A stretch of DNA of 64,000 bases from Halosimplex rubrum (GCF_013415885.1 NZ_CP058910.1:3782001-3846000), one strand, 5' to 3'. Counted from the stretch's first letter, positions 40,991 through 50,858 are shown. Made by a program: numbers and translations. Notes: generated by a model not told the origin, from the letters alone.

Positions 40991-42601
40991 TCACAGCGAG
41001 ACGGTCACGGAGTGCCAGCCCGTCGACCCGCCGGGATGGGCGCCGGTCTCCTCGCGCGTCTGCAGGGCGCCCGTCCCGTCGGTGGCGCGGACGACCACGT
41101 CTTTCGGTCCCGAGTCCGGTAGCTCGGCGACGTGGCGGAAGCGCCGCCAGGCGTGCGGAGAGGGCGGGGCTTCGAGTTCGGCGTCGGCCCACGTGTCGCC
41201 GCCGTCGAGACTCACCTCGACGCCGTCGATCCCGCGGCGGCCGCCGTAGGCGACCCCGCCGACCGCGACGCGGTCGCCGCGGCGCTGGACCCCGCGGACG
41301 TACGAGAGCGTGTTGACGACGGCCTCCTCGACCCAGCCGCGGGCCTCCCAGTAGCTCTCGTGGTCGCCGGCGCTGACCTCGATGTCCTCGACCCACTTCG
41401 TCGACTTCATGCCGTAGCGTCCGGGGATCAGGAGCCGCGCCGGGAACCCGTGCTCTTTCGGCAGGGTCCGACCGTCCATTCCCACCGCGAGCACGACGTC
41501 CTCGCGCTCGCTCACCACGTCCCACGGGATCGCCTCGGTGTAGCCGTCCGCCGCCCGGGTCACCACGTCCTCGGCGGCGTCGGGGACGCCCGCGTCCGCC
41601 AGCAGCGCCCGCACCGGCACCGCCCGCCACTCCGCGGTACTGATCAGGTTCCCGCCGACGGAGTTGGAGATGCACGCCGTCGTGACGGTCATATCGCGGG
41701 CCTCGGGGTGGGTGACCAGCTCCGAGAAGGACAGGTCGTACGACTCCCGTACCGCCCCGCCGACCGACAGCGACCACCGCTCGGCGTCGACGCTCGGATT
41801 GGAGACGTTCTTGTCGACGACGTAGTGGTCGGCGGCCGTCCCGACCGCCGGGGTCATGCCCGCGAAACCGTAGCCGAAGACCGGGTCCGCGTCGGCCTCG
41901 GCGACCGAGACGACGACGTTCTCGGTGGTGCTGCGGGATTCGAGGATCTCGCCGGTCGCAGCGGTCGTCACCGTCCGCCCGGAGTCGGGCGTCGTCGTCC
42001 CCTCCGCGCGCTTCTCGACGACCGCGTCCAGCGACTCGCCGGGCTGGGGCCCGTCGCTGGAGGTCGCCGGCCGGCCGAGGCTCCGCGCGACCACGCCGCC
42101 GCCCGCCGCCAGCCCGACGGCGCCGCCGAGGTTTCGGAGCGTCCGGCGCCGTCCCACCGACGGGCGGTGCCCGCCGCTCGCCACGCGGAGGAGCCCGGGC
42201 GGTAGCAGCGCCAGCGCCGTCGCGAGCGTCCACCGCCAGAAGACGCCGTCGGCCGCCGCGCGAAAGCCCGCCGCCGTCAGGACGACGACCGCCACCGAGA
42301 CGCCGGTCGCGAGGTATCGCTCCTGCGCGCGAGTCGTGCCGTACCCCTCCGCGAAGGCGGCGATCCCCGCTGCGGCGGCCACCGCCGCGACCGCAATCGC
42401 GACCATCAGCGCTGGCTGTGCGGCCGCGCCCAGCGTCTCGATAGCCAGCGTCGCCACGGTTCCGGGCGAGGCCTCGATCACGACCTGTGCGGCGACCGCC
42501 AGCGGGTGGCCGCCCACCAGCGGCGCGGCCGCGAGGATCCCGACCAGCCACACGACCGCCGTCGCGGCCCACCCGACGGCTACGCGCTCTCGTCCGTCCA
42601 T
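40991..42601 (-). CDS. Membrane-anchored molybdopterin-dependent (sulfite-oxidase-type) oxidoreductase
   Basis: A 536-residue protein. The first about 180 residues contain four or five membrane helices (VGWAATAVVWLVGILAAAPL, LMVAIAVAAVAAAAGIAAFA, YLATGVSVAVVVLTAAGF, TLATALALLPPGLLRVA). The rest is a sulfite-oxidase-fold molybdopterin domain, with TTACISNSVGGNLISTAEW supplying the Mo-binding cysteine, FPARLLIPGRYGMKSTKWVE and a C-terminal Ig-like dimer domain (VEVSLDGGDTWADAELEAP). The fold suggests an outward-facing oxidoreductase, but the electron carrier and substrate are unknown. No heme domain is attached. Confidence 0.9.
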   Translation of the reverse strand: MDGRERVAVGWAATAVVWLVGILAAAPLVGGHPLAVAAQVVIEASPGTVATLAIETLGAAAQPALMVAIAVAAVAAAAGIAAFAEGYGTTRAQERYLATGVSVAVVVLTAAGFRAAADGVFWRWTLATALALLPPGLLRVASGGHRPSVGRRRTLRNLGGAVGLAAGGGVVARSLGRPATSSDGPQPGESLDAVVEKRAEGTTTPDSGRTVTTAATGEILESRSTTENVVVSVAEADADPVFGYGFAGMTPAVGTAADHYVVDKNVSNPSVDAERWSLSVGGAVRESYDLSFSELVTHPEARDMTVTTACISNSVGGNLISTAEWRAVPVRALLADAGVPDAAEDVVTRAADGYTEAIPWDVVSEREDVVLAVGMDGRTLPKEHGFPARLLIPGRYGMKSTKWVEDIEVSAGDHESYWEARGWVEEAVVNTLSYVRGVQRRGDRVAVGGVAYGGRRGIDGVEVSLDGGDTWADAELEAPPSPHAWRRFRHVAELPDSGPKDVVVRATDGTGALQTREETGAHPGGSTGWHSVTVSL

Positions 42602-42703
42602 GCCCCGCTCTCAGGACTGACGGCGGTAATACTTTGTGCGCGTCGCGACGGCTCGCGGCCGCCGAGCCGTCGGATCCCCCTAGAACGGGGGACCGGCGCG
42701 CAC

Positions 42704-43354
42704 CTACGCCGGAGCGAGCTTCTCCTTGTAGGTCGCCGAGAGGTAGATCAGGACCGGCGTCCCGACGACGGTCGGCCCCAGCCATCGCGCGACGCTCGGG
42801 AGGAAGCCGAAGTTGACGGTCGCGAACGCCGTCACCGTCGCGATGTAGCCGGCTCCCATCCGGGTGACGTGTTCGGGCACCCAGGCGCCGCGGTCGCGCT
42901 CGCGCCGAAACTTCAGGGCGTCCGTGCCCGCGAAGATCGCACCGATCCCGCCGAACACCAGCGCCACCGGCGCGAACGAGTCACCACCGAGCACCATCAC
43001 GCCGCCCATCGCGAGCAGGCCGACGCTCGCCGCCCCCACCAGCCCGACCGCCGCCCAGTCGACCGCCGCCGCGCCGTCCGCCGGACGCTTGCGCCCCAGC
43101 ACCCGATACCCCGAGAACGCGAAGTAGAAACTGAACACGGCCACCAGCGCGAGGAACCGTCGGAGGTCGGTCGCCTCGAAGGCGAACAGCGCCAGCGCCG
43201 ACCCGGAGACGAACGCCATCGCGTAGACGTACGCCCGCCCCAGCCGACGGTGTCGGCGCCCACCCTTCGTCGTGAGGAACGCGCCCAGCCCCGCAAAGAG
43301 CGCCACGAACCCCGCCGCGACGTGCGCCCACAGCGTCAGTTCCTCCGGAGTCAT
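42704..43354 (-). CDS. DUF2306-like membrane protein
   Basis: A 216-residue protein with about six or seven helices (LWAHVAAGFVALFAGLGAFL, AYVYAMAFVSGSALALFAF, FLALVAVFSFYFAFSGYRVL, AVGLVGAASVGLLAMGGVMV). The HVAAGFVALFAG ... GGRRHRRLGRAYV pattern matches the predicted membrane proteins of DUF2306, in which His residues may bind metal or heme. Function is unknown. It is divergent from nothing and sits in the accessory block with a TetR regulator upstream on the same strand. Confidence 0.78.
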   Translation of the reverse strand: MTPEELTLWAHVAAGFVALFAGLGAFLTTKGGRRHRRLGRAYVYAMAFVSGSALALFAFEATDLRRFLALVAVFSFYFAFSGYRVLGRKRPADGAAAVDWAAVGLVGAASVGLLAMGGVMVLGGDSFAPVALVFGGIGAIFAGTDALKFRRERDRGAWVPEHVTRMGAGYIATVTAFATVNFGFLPSVARWLGPTVVGTPVLIYLSATYKEKLAPA

Positions 43355-43512
43355 CCCCGCACACCCGCCAGCTCGTCCGTTGTCATACCTCGTCGTTACA
43401 CGACCGCCAACTTAAATTTACTGAGTAAGCACTTACTTTGTTACGTCGAGCCCGAAGCGTCCCGTCGGGAATCGCTCCGCTGGTCGTCACGGGGGCCGAC
43501 TCCGCGGCGGCG

Positions 43513-44100
43513 TCAGTCGGCGAGGATGCCGTCGACGTAGCTCGCCCAGCCGGTTCGGAGCGCGCCGCCCACGTCCATGCCGAGCGCGACGCAGATCCCG
43601 GTCGACCCGTCCCCGGCCGCGAGGAGAAAGGCGGCAGTCGCGTCGGGGTCGACCGGTCGGAAGGTCCCGTCTTCGACGCCCTCGCGGACCGTCTCGGCGA
43701 GCACATCGAGTTTCGCCGACTGGAGCGCGACGAGCGGATCCCGTAGCGTCTCGTTGTGCGGCGCGTGCGAGAGCAGTTCCATCACCGCGACGTGCAGGTC
43801 GGCGCCCTCCTCGCCCGGCGAGAGGAACATCCGCTCGCACGCGGCACGGAGCCGCGCTTCGGGACCGTCGGCCTCGATCGCGTCCAGTTCCTCGCCGAAC
43901 CGACCGACCGCGAACTCCAGAAACGCCGCGATCATCTCGTCTTTGGCGTCGTAGTAGTAGTACAGTCCGGACTCGCTCTTGGGATAGGCCTCGGCGATCT
44001 TCGCCGTCGTCAACCGCTCGTACCCGTGCTCGGCCAGCGCGTCCCGCACCGCGAGCGCGACCTCCGCCCGCGCCTCGGCCGGCACTCCCTCGTCGCTCAT
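43513..44100 (-). CDS. TetR/AcrR family transcription regulator
   Basis: A 195-residue one-component regulator. The N-terminal HTH reads YERLTTAKIAEAYPKSESGL followed by the typical YYYYDAKDEMIAAFLEF turn-and-entry sequence; the C-terminal about 140 residues form the ligand-binding/dimer domain (ALQSAKLDVLAETVREGVED). It probably represses its own gene and the adjacent DUF2306 gene, about 160 bases downstream on the same strand. The inducer is unknown. Confidence 0.9.
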   Translation of the reverse strand: MSDEGVPAEARAEVALAVRDALAEHGYERLTTAKIAEAYPKSESGLYYYYDAKDEMIAAFLEFAVGRFGEELDAIEADGPEARLRAACERMFLSPGEEGADLHVAVMELLSHAPHNETLRDPLVALQSAKLDVLAETVREGVEDGTFRPVDPDATAAFLLAAGDGSTGICVALGMDVGGALRTGWASYVDGILAD

Positions 44101-44188
44101 ACCGGTGAGTGAGCGCTCACTCGTGTTCAGGGTTGCGCTACGGCTCTTCGGCGTGTGGAGAACGGGTCGAAACGCGCCGAAAAACGGG

Positions 44189-44974
44189 TTAAATCTCGGT
44201 CTCGAAGTCGTCGAGACCGTAGGACGGCTCGGCGCCGCGGCGGTCGAGCGTCTCGTTGGCCAGCAGCCAGTAGACGACCGACAGGGCCTTGCGCCCCTTG
44301 TTGTTGGTCGGGACGACCAGGTCGACGTTGGAGGTCTGGTTGTTGGAGTCGCACATCGCGATGACCGGGATGCCGACGGTGATGGCCTCCTTGACGGCCT
44401 GGGCGTCGCCGATGGGGTCGGTGACGACCACGACGTCGGGCTCGATGTAGCCCTCGTAGTCGGGGTTGGTCAGGGTGCCCGGGATGAAGCGGCCGGTGCG
44501 GGCGCGGGCGCCCACGGCGTCGGCGAACTTCTCCGCGGGGAAGCGACCGTACTGGCGCGACGACGCCACGAGGATCTGCTCGGGGTCGTAGTTGGCCAGG
44601 AAGTCCGCCGCGGTCCGGATGCGCTTGTCCGTCATGCTCACGTCGAGCACGTACAGCCCGTCCGTCCGGACGCGGTGGATGAACCGCTCCATGTCCTTGG
44701 TCTTCTGCTGGGTACCGATGTGGACACCCGCGGCCAGGTAGTCCTCGACGGGGATGAGGAGGTCTGCCTCGTCGTCGGGCATGACGTCCTCGTCGAGGGC
44801 GGGCCCCTCGTCGGCCTCCTCGGCCGGCTCCTCGTCGGCCGCCTCGTCGGCGACCCGCTCGTCGGCCCCAGTGGCCGGTTCCTCAGTCTCTGTCTCGGCC
44901 GCCGCGTCCTCGTCGACCTCGGGGTCGACCTCGGAGTCGCTGGCGTCGAGACCGTCGTTTTCGTTTCCGCTCAT
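44189..44974 (-). CDS. rps2: 30S ribosomal protein S2
   Basis: A 261-residue small-subunit protein. Residues 1-70 are an acidic haloarchaeal extension. The core begins [20 protein letters not shown] and includes [20 protein letters not shown] and [20 protein letters not shown], the standard S2 motifs. It is the last gene of the long S13 superoperon, overlapping enolase by four bases. After the stop the minus strand has CCCGTTTTTCGG, a possible terminator. Confidence 0.96.
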   Translation of the reverse strand: MSGNENDGLDASDSEVDPEVDEDAAAETETEEPATGADERVADEAADEEPAEEADEGPALDEDVMPDDEADLLIPVEDYLAAGVHIGTQQKTKDMERFIHRVRTDGLYVLDVSMTDKRIRTAADFLANYDPEQILVASSRQYGRFPAEKFADAVGARARTGRFIPGTLTNPDYEGYIEPDVVVVTDPIGDAQAVKEAITVGIPVIAMCDSNNQTSNVDLVVPTNNKGRKALSVVYWLLANETLDRRGAEPSYGLDDFETEI

Positions 44975-46176
44975 ACTGCGTTGTCCTCGATTCGGATGAG
45001 TTCGTTCAGCTTGGCAGTGCGCTCGCCCGCGACCGCGCCCGTCTTGATGAACGGCGCGTCCGTCGCGACTGCGAGGTGTGCGATGGTAGCGTCCTCGGTC
45101 TCGCCGCTGCGATGGGAGACCACGTGTCCGTAGGCGTTCTCGACCGCCAGCTCGATGGCGTCGAACGCGTCCGACAGCGTCCCGATCTGGTTGGGCTTGA
45201 TCAGGATGCTGTTGGCCGCGCCCTGCTGGATGCCCTCGCCCAGCCGGTCCGTGTTGGTCACGAAGAGATCGTCGCCACAGACCAGCGTCCGGTCGCCGAC
45301 CTTCTCGGTCAGGTCGGCGAAGCCCTCGTAGTCGTCCTCGTCGAGCGGGTCCTCGACGTACTTCAGATCGTACTCGGCGACGAGGTCGGCGATGTACTCG
45401 ACCTGCTCCTCGGTGGAGCGCACTCGGTCGGAGTAGACGTAGCCGCCCTCCGCCTCGTCGTACATCTCCGCGGCGGCCACGTCCAGGCCGAAGCGGATCT
45501 CGAAGCCGACCTCGTCGGCGACGGTCGTCGTCGCCTCGTCCATGATCTCGAAGGCCTCCTCGTCGTCGATGGAGGGCGCCCACGCCCCCTCGTCGCCCTT
45601 GCCCGCGGGCTCGTCGCGCTCCATGAGGATGTCGTGGACCTCCCCGTGGACCGCGGCGTTGGCGAAGATGGCCTCCGACACGGACGGCGCCCCGACGGGC
45701 GCCGCGAGGAACTCCTGGATGTCCGTCGCGTCGGCGGCGTGCTCGCCGCCGCCGATGACGTTGCCCAGCGGGATCGGGTAGTTGTTCCCGCGGAAGGTCC
45801 CGCCGAGGTGCTGGTACAGCGGCGCGCCGGTCACGCTGGCGCCGGCCTTCGCGGCCGCCATCGAGATGGCGACCGCGCTGTTGGCGCCGATGCCCGAGAA
45901 GTCCTCGGTGCCGTCGGCGACGTGCAGGGCCCGGTCGACCTCGCGCTGGTTGCCCGCGTGGACCTCCCCGACGAGTCGGGGGACGGCGTCCTCGCGAGCC
46001 TTCGCGATGGCCTCGGCGGCCGGCAGCTCGATGGCCTCGTACTCGCCCGTGGAGGCGCCGCTCGGTGCGGCCGCGCGGCCGAAGCCGCCCTCCTCGGTCA
46101 GCACGTCGGCCTCGACGGTCGGGTTGCCCCGCGAGTCGAGCACGCGACGCAGCCGCACGTCGGTGACGAGGGTCAC
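44971..46176 (-). CDS. eno: Enolase
   Basis: A 401-residue glycolytic enzyme converting 2-phosphoglycerate to phosphoenolpyruvate. [20 protein letters not shown] and [15 protein letters not shown] contain the mobile loop, [20 protein letters not shown] the catalytic lysine, and [19 protein letters not shown] the C-terminal substrate motif. All metal ligands in the barrel look intact. It lies between RpoK and S2, overlapping both by four bases; this placement within ribosomal genes is known for haloarchaea. Confidence 0.97.
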   Translation of the reverse strand: MTLVTDVRLRRVLDSRGNPTVEADVLTEEGGFGRAAAPSGASTGEYEAIELPAAEAIAKAREDAVPRLVGEVHAGNQREVDRALHVADGTEDFSGIGANSAVAISMAAAKAGASVTGAPLYQHLGGTFRGNNYPIPLGNVIGGGEHAADATDIQEFLAAPVGAPSVSEAIFANAAVHGEVHDILMERDEPAGKGDEGAWAPSIDDEEAFEIMDEATTTVADEVGFEIRFGLDVAAAEMYDEAEGGYVYSDRVRSTEEQVEYIADLVAEYDLKYVEDPLDEDDYEGFADLTEKVGDRTLVCGDDLFVTNTDRLGEGIQQGAANSILIKPNQIGTLSDAFDAIELAVENAYGHVVSHRSGETEDATIAHLAVATDAPFIKTGAVAGERTAKLNELIRIEDNAV

Positions 46177-46349
46177 TGCTCACCCCGCCGGACGGTGAAG
46201 GGCAGCGCACCGGAGTCGTACTCCTCGGCGGCGATCAGGATGGGCTGGGTCTGCTCGGTGTCGACGAGCACGGGCGCCCCGTAGGCCACCTGCAGCGCTC
46301 GCGCGCCGATGATGCGGGCCTTCTCGTAGCGGTTGTACTGCTGGCTCAT
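46173..46349 (-). CDS. rpoK: RNA polymerase subunit Rpo6 (RpoK)
   Basis: A 58-residue subunit that stabilises the core near Rpo1. It begins [20 protein letters not shown] and ends [12 protein letters not shown], with the family motif [20 protein letters not shown]. It is shorter than eukaryotic Rpb6 because the acidic N-terminus is absent. The stop overlaps the enolase start and the start overlaps the RpoN stop. Confidence 0.95.
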   Translation of the reverse strand: MSQQYNRYEKARIIGARALQVAYGAPVLVDTEQTQPILIAAEEYDSGALPFTVRRGEQ

Positions 46350-46546
46350 TGGTAGGGGGCGACGATGTCGACCAGGTCCTTGTGCGAGACGAGCATCCGC
46401 CGGCAGCAGTGCCGCTCGACGCCCAGCTCGTCGAGGACCTTCTCCGGGTCCTCGGGATCCTCGGCCTCGCGGGTGCGAGCCTTGAACTCCTCCCAGTGCT
46501 CGCCGACGACGGTACCGCACGTGAAACACCGGACCGGGACCATCAT
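46346..46546 (-). CDS. rpoN: RNA polymerase subunit Rpo10 (RpoN)
   Basis: A 66-residue zinc subunit. It opens [20 protein letters not shown] and closes with [17 protein letters not shown]; Cys in CFTC and CCRR form the zinc site. It connects Rpo3 and Rpo11 to the core. It lies seven bases downstream of S9 and overlaps RpoK. Confidence 0.96.
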   Translation of the reverse strand: MMVPVRCFTCGTVVGEHWEEFKARTREAEDPEDPEKVLDELGVERHCCRRMLVSHKDLVDIVAPYQ

Positions 46547-46553
46547 GGCGATA

Positions 46554-46952
46554 TCACCGGTAGGACTTCTGGTAGCGGGCCCGTGCGCCGGGGCCGCCCC
46601 ACTTCTTGGACTCGCTCTGGCGCACGTCGTTGACGAGCAACGAGCGGTCGAACTCCATGTATGCGTCCCGCAGCTCGGCGTCGTTCGTGTGCTGGACCAG
46701 CCCGCGGGCGATGGCGGTGCGGGCCGCGTCGGCCTGCCCCATCACGCCGCCGCCCTCCACGTCCACCTCGACGTCGACGCCCTCGCGGAGGTCGTCGTCG
46801 GCCAGGCGGAACGGTTCGAGCATCTTCAGCTGGGCCAGCTCCGGCTCGGTCAACTCGACTGGCTGTGCGTTGATACGCACGCGACCCTCGCCCTCGCGGA
46901 TCGTCGCGCGGGCCACGGCCGTCTTCTTCTTTCCGGAGGTGTTCGTTACCAT
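46554..46952 (-). CDS. rps9: 30S ribosomal protein S9
   Basis: A 132-residue protein. It starts [20 protein letters not shown] and ends [15 protein letters not shown], the basic C-terminal tail that reaches the P-site t[23 protein letters not shown] is the central signature. It overlaps the L13 stop by seven bases. Confidence 0.97.
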   Translation of the reverse strand: MVTNTSGKKKTAVARATIREGEGRVRINAQPVELTEPELAQLKMLEPFRLADDDLREGVDVEVDVEGGGVMGQADAARTAIARGLVQHTNDAELRDAYMEFDRSLLVNDVRQSESKKWGGPGARARYQKSYR

Positions 46953-47383
46953 GTGTTGTTGGCTCCCAGTGCCTCGCTCACGTCGCCGAGCGAGACGAAC
47001 TTGATGTTCGACAGTCGGTCCAGCGACGTGCCGTCGAGGACCTCGCCGTCGTCGTCGTAGGGGTTGCCCACGTAGACGCGGACGTTCTCGAAGGCGTCGC
47101 GACCGCGCGTCGTCTTGTAGGGCACCATCCCGCGGATCGACCGCTTGAAGATGCCGTCCGGTCGCTTCGGGTAGGCCGGCCCCTGGTCGGAGCCCAGCTC
47201 CCGGCGCGTCTCGAACGTGCCGATCACGTCGTCCTCGCTGCCGGTGACGACCGCCGCCTCGGCGTTGACCACCGCGACGCGCTCGCCGTCCATCGCCCGC
47301 TCGGCGACCTGCGAGGCGACGCGACCGAGGATGCAGTCACGCGCGTCGACGACCACGTCGGCCTCGAACTCGGCGAGGCTCAT
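46946..47383 (-). CDS. rpl13: 50S ribosomal protein L13
   Basis: A 145-residue large-subunit protein. [20 protein letters not shown] is the conserved N-terminal motif, and [20 protein letters not shown] the late basic motif. Both overlaps (with L18e by four bases and S9 by seven) show tight operon coupling. Confidence 0.97.
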   Translation of the reverse strand: MSLAEFEADVVVDARDCILGRVASQVAERAMDGERVAVVNAEAAVVTGSEDDVIGTFETRRELGSDQGPAYPKRPDGIFKRSIRGMVPYKTTRGRDAFENVRVYVGNPYDDDGEVLDGTSLDRLSNIKFVSLGDVSEALGANNTW

Positions 47384-47730
47384 CGGATCACCCGCACGTT
47401 CGATCCCTCGGGGTTGTTCTCGAGTACCTGTTCTAGCGGTGCCGTCTCGCCGACCTGGTCGATCTTCTTCTCGGCGGTGCCGGAGAAGTCGACCGCGGCG
47501 ACGGTCACGTCCTTCTGCAGGACGCCACTGCCGAGCACCTTGCCGGGCACGACCACTGTCTCGTCCTCCTGGGCGTATCGCTCGATGCGACCCAGGTTGA
47601 CTTCCGCGTGGGTGCGCCGCGGACTCTCTAAGCGCTCGGCCACGTCGCCCCAGACGTCGCCGCCCGAGTTGCGGGCGGTCGTCTTGAGGTCAGCGATGAG
47701 GCTACTGAGTCTCGGATTGCTCTTACTCAT
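47380..47730 (-). CDS. rpl18e: 50S ribosomal protein L18e
   Basis: A 116-residue large-subunit protein (HL29 in older Haloarcula naming). [20 protein letters not shown] and the ending [11 protein letters not shown] are typical. It directly follows tRNA-Leu, whose 3' end is about 19 bases upstream, so the tRNA and proteins share a precursor transcript as described in Haloarcula. Confidence 0.96.
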   Translation of the reverse strand: MSKSNPRLSSLIADLKTTARNSGGDVWGDVAERLESPRRTHAEVNLGRIERYAQEDETVVVPGKVLGSGVLQKDVTVAAVDFSGTAEKKIDQVGETAPLEQVLENNPEGSNVRVIR

Positions 47731-47748
47731 ACGTTTCTCCTAGAAAAG

Positions 47749-47833
47749 TGCAGGGAGCAGGATTTGAACCTGCGGACCCCTACGGGACAGCGCCCTGAAC
47801 GCTGCGCCGTTGGCCTGACTTGGCTATCCCTGC
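47749..47833 (-). tRNA. tRNA-Leu (CAG)
   Basis: An 85-nt tRNA with a seven-base acceptor stem (GCAGGGA/TCCCTGC), a long variable arm (class II) and an anticodon loop TTCAGGG giving CAG. T-loop GGTTCAAATCC is present. It is embedded between rpoD and L18e on the minus strand. Confidence 0.93.
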
Positions 47834-48010
47834 TCGCAAACTGCTGTTTCGTGCCGCCCCTCAAACCGCTTTCGATCCGGCCGCCGTCTGCGACCGATCG
47901 GCGACTCGTCCGCGCGTTTCCAGCCGGACGAGCCCGGCGCTCGTGGCCGTCGGAACTGCCGCCCGACGACCGGATGCGAACGCCGTGGGTTCGAGGGGTG
48001 TCGTTCATCG

Positions 48011-48778
48011 TTACAGTTGGATCGATTCGCGCAGTTCGTCCGCGCGGTCGCGCAGCGAGCCGACCGCCCGTGTCACGAGTTCGTCGACCGTCAGCGACCC
48101 GTCGGTCTCGACGTGGAAGACGAAGGCGTTCGGCACGTCCTCGACTTCGATCTCCTTGCCGGGGTAGCGCTGGGTCAGGTCGTTGCCGAACTCGTCGGTG
48201 TGGACCAGCTCGCCGTCCTCCTCGATCACGCCGCGGAGGATGTGCGGTTCCTCGTCGGCGAACTCGCCCTTGTCGCCGACCACGTTCACGCGCTGGAGGT
48301 GGCGATAGCCGACGGCCACGCCGCCCTGGTGTTTGGCGTGGTCCCGACCGCGGTCGAGCACGGCGTCGGCCTCGACTTCGAGCCGCTGGCCGGCCTTGAG
48401 GTCGATGATCGGGATGTCGTCGTTGGCGGGCCGGACCATCTCGTCGCTGGAGACGATGTCGCCCGAGTAGGCCGTCACCGTCTCGGTCGTCTCCTCGCGG
48501 CTCGGCCCCTCTACGTCCAGCGCCAGCGTCACTTCGTCGCCGATCCCGAACTCACCCTCGGGCGTGGTCAGCGGGACCAGCCCGAGGCGGAGTCCGATCT
48601 GCTCGTCGAACATGACGCTGGAGTTCTCCACGACCCGAAGCTCGTCGATGGAGAAGGTCGGCACGTCCGCGATCATCGCGCGGCGGATACCGTTGGCGAA
48701 CGCGGGGGTGATCCCCCGCACCAGGAACCGGGCCTCCCGGTCGCCGCGTTCGACGAACTCGACCTCGTAGTCCTCCAT
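48011..48778 (-). CDS. rpoD: RNA polymerase subunit Rpo3 (RpoD)
   Basis: A 255-residue alpha-like subunit that, with Rpo11, nucleates polymerase assembly. [20 protein letters not shown] is the conserved N-terminal dimerisation motif. No cysteines occur in the insert domain, so it lacks the Fe-S cluster seen in some archaea. It sits between S11 (two-base gap) and tRNA-Leu. Confidence 0.95.
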   Translation of the reverse strand: MEDYEVEFVERGDREARFLVRGITPAFANGIRRAMIADVPTFSIDELRVVENSSVMFDEQIGLRLGLVPLTTPEGEFGIGDEVTLALDVEGPSREETTETVTAYSGDIVSSDEMVRPANDDIPIIDLKAGQRLEVEADAVLDRGRDHAKHQGGVAVGYRHLQRVNVVGDKGEFADEEPHILRGVIEEDGELVHTDEFGNDLTQRYPGKEIEVEDVPNAFVFHVETDGSLTVDELVTRAVGSLRDRADELRESIQL

Positions 48779-48780
48779 CG

Positions 48781-49170
48781 TTAGAATCCTGCGTTCTTGG
48801 GACCGCGGGTACCGTCGTGCGGGATCGGGGTCACGTCCTCGATGCGACCGATCTCCAGGCCGGCTCGCGCCAGCGCGCGGATGGTCGCCTGCGCGCCCGG
48901 ACCGGGGTTGGTCTGCTGGTTACCACCCGGACCGCGCACGCGGACGTGAACGCCCTCGACGCCCTGTGCTCGGACCTCCTCGGCGACGACCTCGGCCATC
49001 TGCATGGCCGCGTACGGCGACGCCTCGTCGCGGTTCTGCTTGACGACGGTCCCGCCCGAGGATTTGGCGAGCGTCTCGGCGCCCGTCTCGTCGGTGATCG
49101 TGATGATCGTGTTGTTGAACGATGCGTGTACGTGGGCGATGCCCCACTTGTCGTCCTGGGTCTCGCTCAT
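48781..49170 (-). CDS. rps11: 30S ribosomal protein S11
   Basis: A 129-residue small-subunit protein. [20 protein letters not shown] and [20 protein letters not shown] are diagnostic. The end ([11 protein letters not shown]) is slightly divergent from the more basic tails of other archaea. It follows S4 by one base and precedes Rpo3. Confidence 0.97.
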   Translation of the reverse strand: MSETQDDKWGIAHVHASFNNTIITITDETGAETLAKSSGGTVVKQNRDEASPYAAMQMAEVVAEEVRAQGVEGVHVRVRGPGGNQQTNPGPGAQATIRALARAGLEIGRIEDVTPIPHDGTRGPKNAGF

Positions 49171-49171
49171 G

Positions 49172-49690
49172 TTATTGGTCCTCCGCGCGTTCGGGGTGGA
49201 GTTCGTCCGTCAGCGGGCTCGTCGAGTCGAACTCGACGCTCCCCTCCTCGCTCACGTCGACCTTCTTCGAGGGGCGCGTGACGCGCTGACCCTCGACGGT
49301 GACGTGACCGTGGGAGACGAACTGGCGGGCCTGGCTCGTCGTGTTGGCCAGCCCCTTCCGGTAGACGACCGTCTGGAGCCGCCGTTCGAGGATGTCCGTC
49401 ACGTCCAGCGACAGGATGTCGTCCAGCGAGTCCGTCTCGTCGAGGACGCCGATGCGCTTCAGGCGCGCGAGGAACTCCTCGGTCTCCTTGGCGGCACCCT
49501 CGGCGTCGGTCTGGCCCAGCAGCTTCCGGGCCTCCCGGCGGTAGGCGCGCAGCTCGGACTGGGCGCGCCACAGCTCCTCCTTGTTCTTGAGGCCGTACTG
49601 GCCGGTGAGCGCCGACTCCTCACTGATGCGCTCGCCCTGGTAGGGATGGTTGGGCGTCTCGTAGAACTTGGTGTTGCTACCGAGCGCCAT
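49172..49690 (-). CDS. rps4: 30S ribosomal protein S4
   Basis: A 172-residue protein with the archaeal S4 core. The S4 RNA-binding module is in [40 protein letters not shown] precedes it. The start [20 protein letters not shown] is conserved. It shares one base with the S13 stop. Confidence 0.97.
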   Translation of the reverse strand: MALGSNTKFYETPNHPYQGERISEESALTGQYGLKNKEELWRAQSELRAYRREARKLLGQTDAEGAAKETEEFLARLKRIGVLDETDSLDDILSLDVTDILERRLQTVVYRKGLANTTSQARQFVSHGHVTVEGQRVTRPSKKVDVSEEGSVEFDSTSPLTDELHPERAEDQ

Positions 49691-50220
49691 TATTCGTCAT
49701 CCTCCTCGGCTTCGGCCGCCTCGGCCTGTTCTTCCTTGATGGCCTCGACGTTGACGCCGATTGTACCCTCCGAGCGGCCGGTGGACTTGGTACGCTGACC
49801 GCGGACCTTCTGTCCGCGCTTGTGCCGGGCGCCCTTGTAGGAGTCGATCATCTTCATGCGGTTGATGTCCTGGCGGCGAGACATCTCGAGGTCGGTCCCC
49901 GTCTCGTGGGTGGTGTCGCCGGCGAAGAAGTCGTTCCGGTGGTTCGTGAGCCACTCGGGCGCCTCCTCGGCGAAGCCCTCCACGAGCGAGACGATCTCGT
50001 CGATGTCCTCCTCGTCGAGTTTGCCGAAGACTGCCCGGCGGTCGATGCCGGCCTCCTCGGCGATGATGCGGGCCGCGCGATGGCCGATACCGTTCATGTC
50101 GGTGAGCGACCGCTCGACGGACTTCGTGCCGTCGAGGTCGGTCTGGCCGATTCGGACGAAGTAGCGGATGTCCTCTTCCTCCTCCGCTTCCTCGTCCGGG
50201 TCTTGGTCTTCTGCACTCAT
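49690..50220 (-). CDS. rps13: 30S ribosomal protein S13
   Basis: A 176-residue subunit-bridge protein, first protein of the superoperon after tRNA-Ser. [20 protein letters not shown] starts the core and [20 protein letters not shown] is the basic rRNA-binding C-terminal region. N- and C-terminal acidic extensions ([28 protein letters not shown]) are haloarchaeal. Confidence 0.97.
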   Translation of the reverse strand: MSAEDQDPDEEAEEEEDIRYFVRIGQTDLDGTKSVERSLTDMNGIGHRAARIIAEEAGIDRRAVFGKLDEEDIDEIVSLVEGFAEEAPEWLTNHRNDFFAGDTTHETGTDLEMSRRQDINRMKMIDSYKGARHKRGQKVRGQRTKSTGRSEGTIGVNVEAIKEEQAEAAEAEEDDE

Positions 50221-50242
50221 GTGTCTGTGATTCGGGTGTGAG

Positions 50243-50327
50243 CGTCGTGGCGGGGATTCGAACCCCGGAGGCTGTACGCCACAGAGTTAGCAACCCTGCG
50301 CCTTGGGCCAGGCTTGGCTACCACGAC
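50243..50327 (-). tRNA. tRNA-Ser (GCT)
   Basis: An 85-nt class II tRNA with acceptor stem GTCGTGG/CCACGAC, a long variable arm and anticodon loop TTGCTAA giving GCT. The T-loop GGTTCGAATCC is present. It is the first gene of the S13 superoperon. A TTTAAATA TATA-like box at 50447-50454 (minus) and GTATAC at 50349 are candidate promoters. Confidence 0.92.
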
Positions 50328-50446
50328 ACGCACTTGCAGCGTGCGGTTGTATACTACCGCCCTCGCGTTCCGTGACCGGCTGTCACGTGCGGGACTCGGG
50401 GCCCGGCGCCCCTGCACGAGCGTACCTGAATTACCTCCCGGCCCCT

Positions 50447-50456
50447 ATTTAAACAT
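50447..50456 (-). promoter_or_regulatory. AT-rich promoter candidate of the tRNA-Ser/S13 superoperon
   Basis: TATTTAAACA (minus TGTTTAAATA) lies about 120 bases before tRNA-Ser and is the only strong AT-rich box in the intergenic region. A nearer GTATAC motif could instead serve the tRNA. Confidence 0.4.
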
Positions 50457-50570
50457 CACGAAGTGGGCGCCTCGCGTGAACCGCTGACACGGGGCCCGGC
50501 CGCGGACCGCCGGCGAACCTCGCCCGGCGCCCGCCGTCACCGCTTTCCCCGCCCGCCTCGTCGTGTCGAT

Positions 50571-50858
50571 ATGGCCGCTCCCGACACCGAATCCGTCGAC
50601 CCAGCCGACGGCGAGGCCGTCCGGGACGCTCTCGAACGCTTCGCCGGGTCGAGCGCCGTCTCCGAGCGCGACGACGGGTCGGTCGTCGCCGACTTCCGCG
50701 GGACGACCCACGTCACGGTCCACCCCGGCGGGCGGATCGAGACCGGGATGCCCCTCCACGAGTTCTCCGGCGTCCCCGAGCGATTCGTCTTCGACCACGA
50801 CGCCGGCGAACTCCGCGTCGAGCGCGACGGCGTCACCTACACCTTCAGACGACCGTAG
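50571..50858 (+). CDS. Small conserved haloarchaeal protein of unknown function
   Basis: A 95-residue acidic protein (MAAPDTESVDPADGEAVRDA) with a beta-rich C-terminal half (VVADFRGTTHVTVHPGGRIE; ERDGVTYTFRR). No motif points to a function. The ATG at 50571 is chosen over in-frame starts 108 bases upstream because those residues are Arg/Pro-rich and not acidic. Standalone, before the NUDIX gene. Confidence 0.72.
   Translation: MAAPDTESVDPADGEAVRDALERFAGSSAVSERDDGSVVADFRGTTHVTVHPGGRIETGMPLHEFSGVPERFVFDHDAGELRVERDGVTYTFRRP

Noticed and set aside
41132-42205. A 357-codon plus-strand frame opposite the molybdoenzyme
   Set aside because: Shadow of the minus-strand gene; Arg/Pro/Val-rich with no domain.
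44765-44974. Acidic N-terminal extension of S2 as a possible new domain
   Set aside because: Acidic extensions of this kind are common on haloarchaeal ribosomal proteins and it has no pattern beyond composition.
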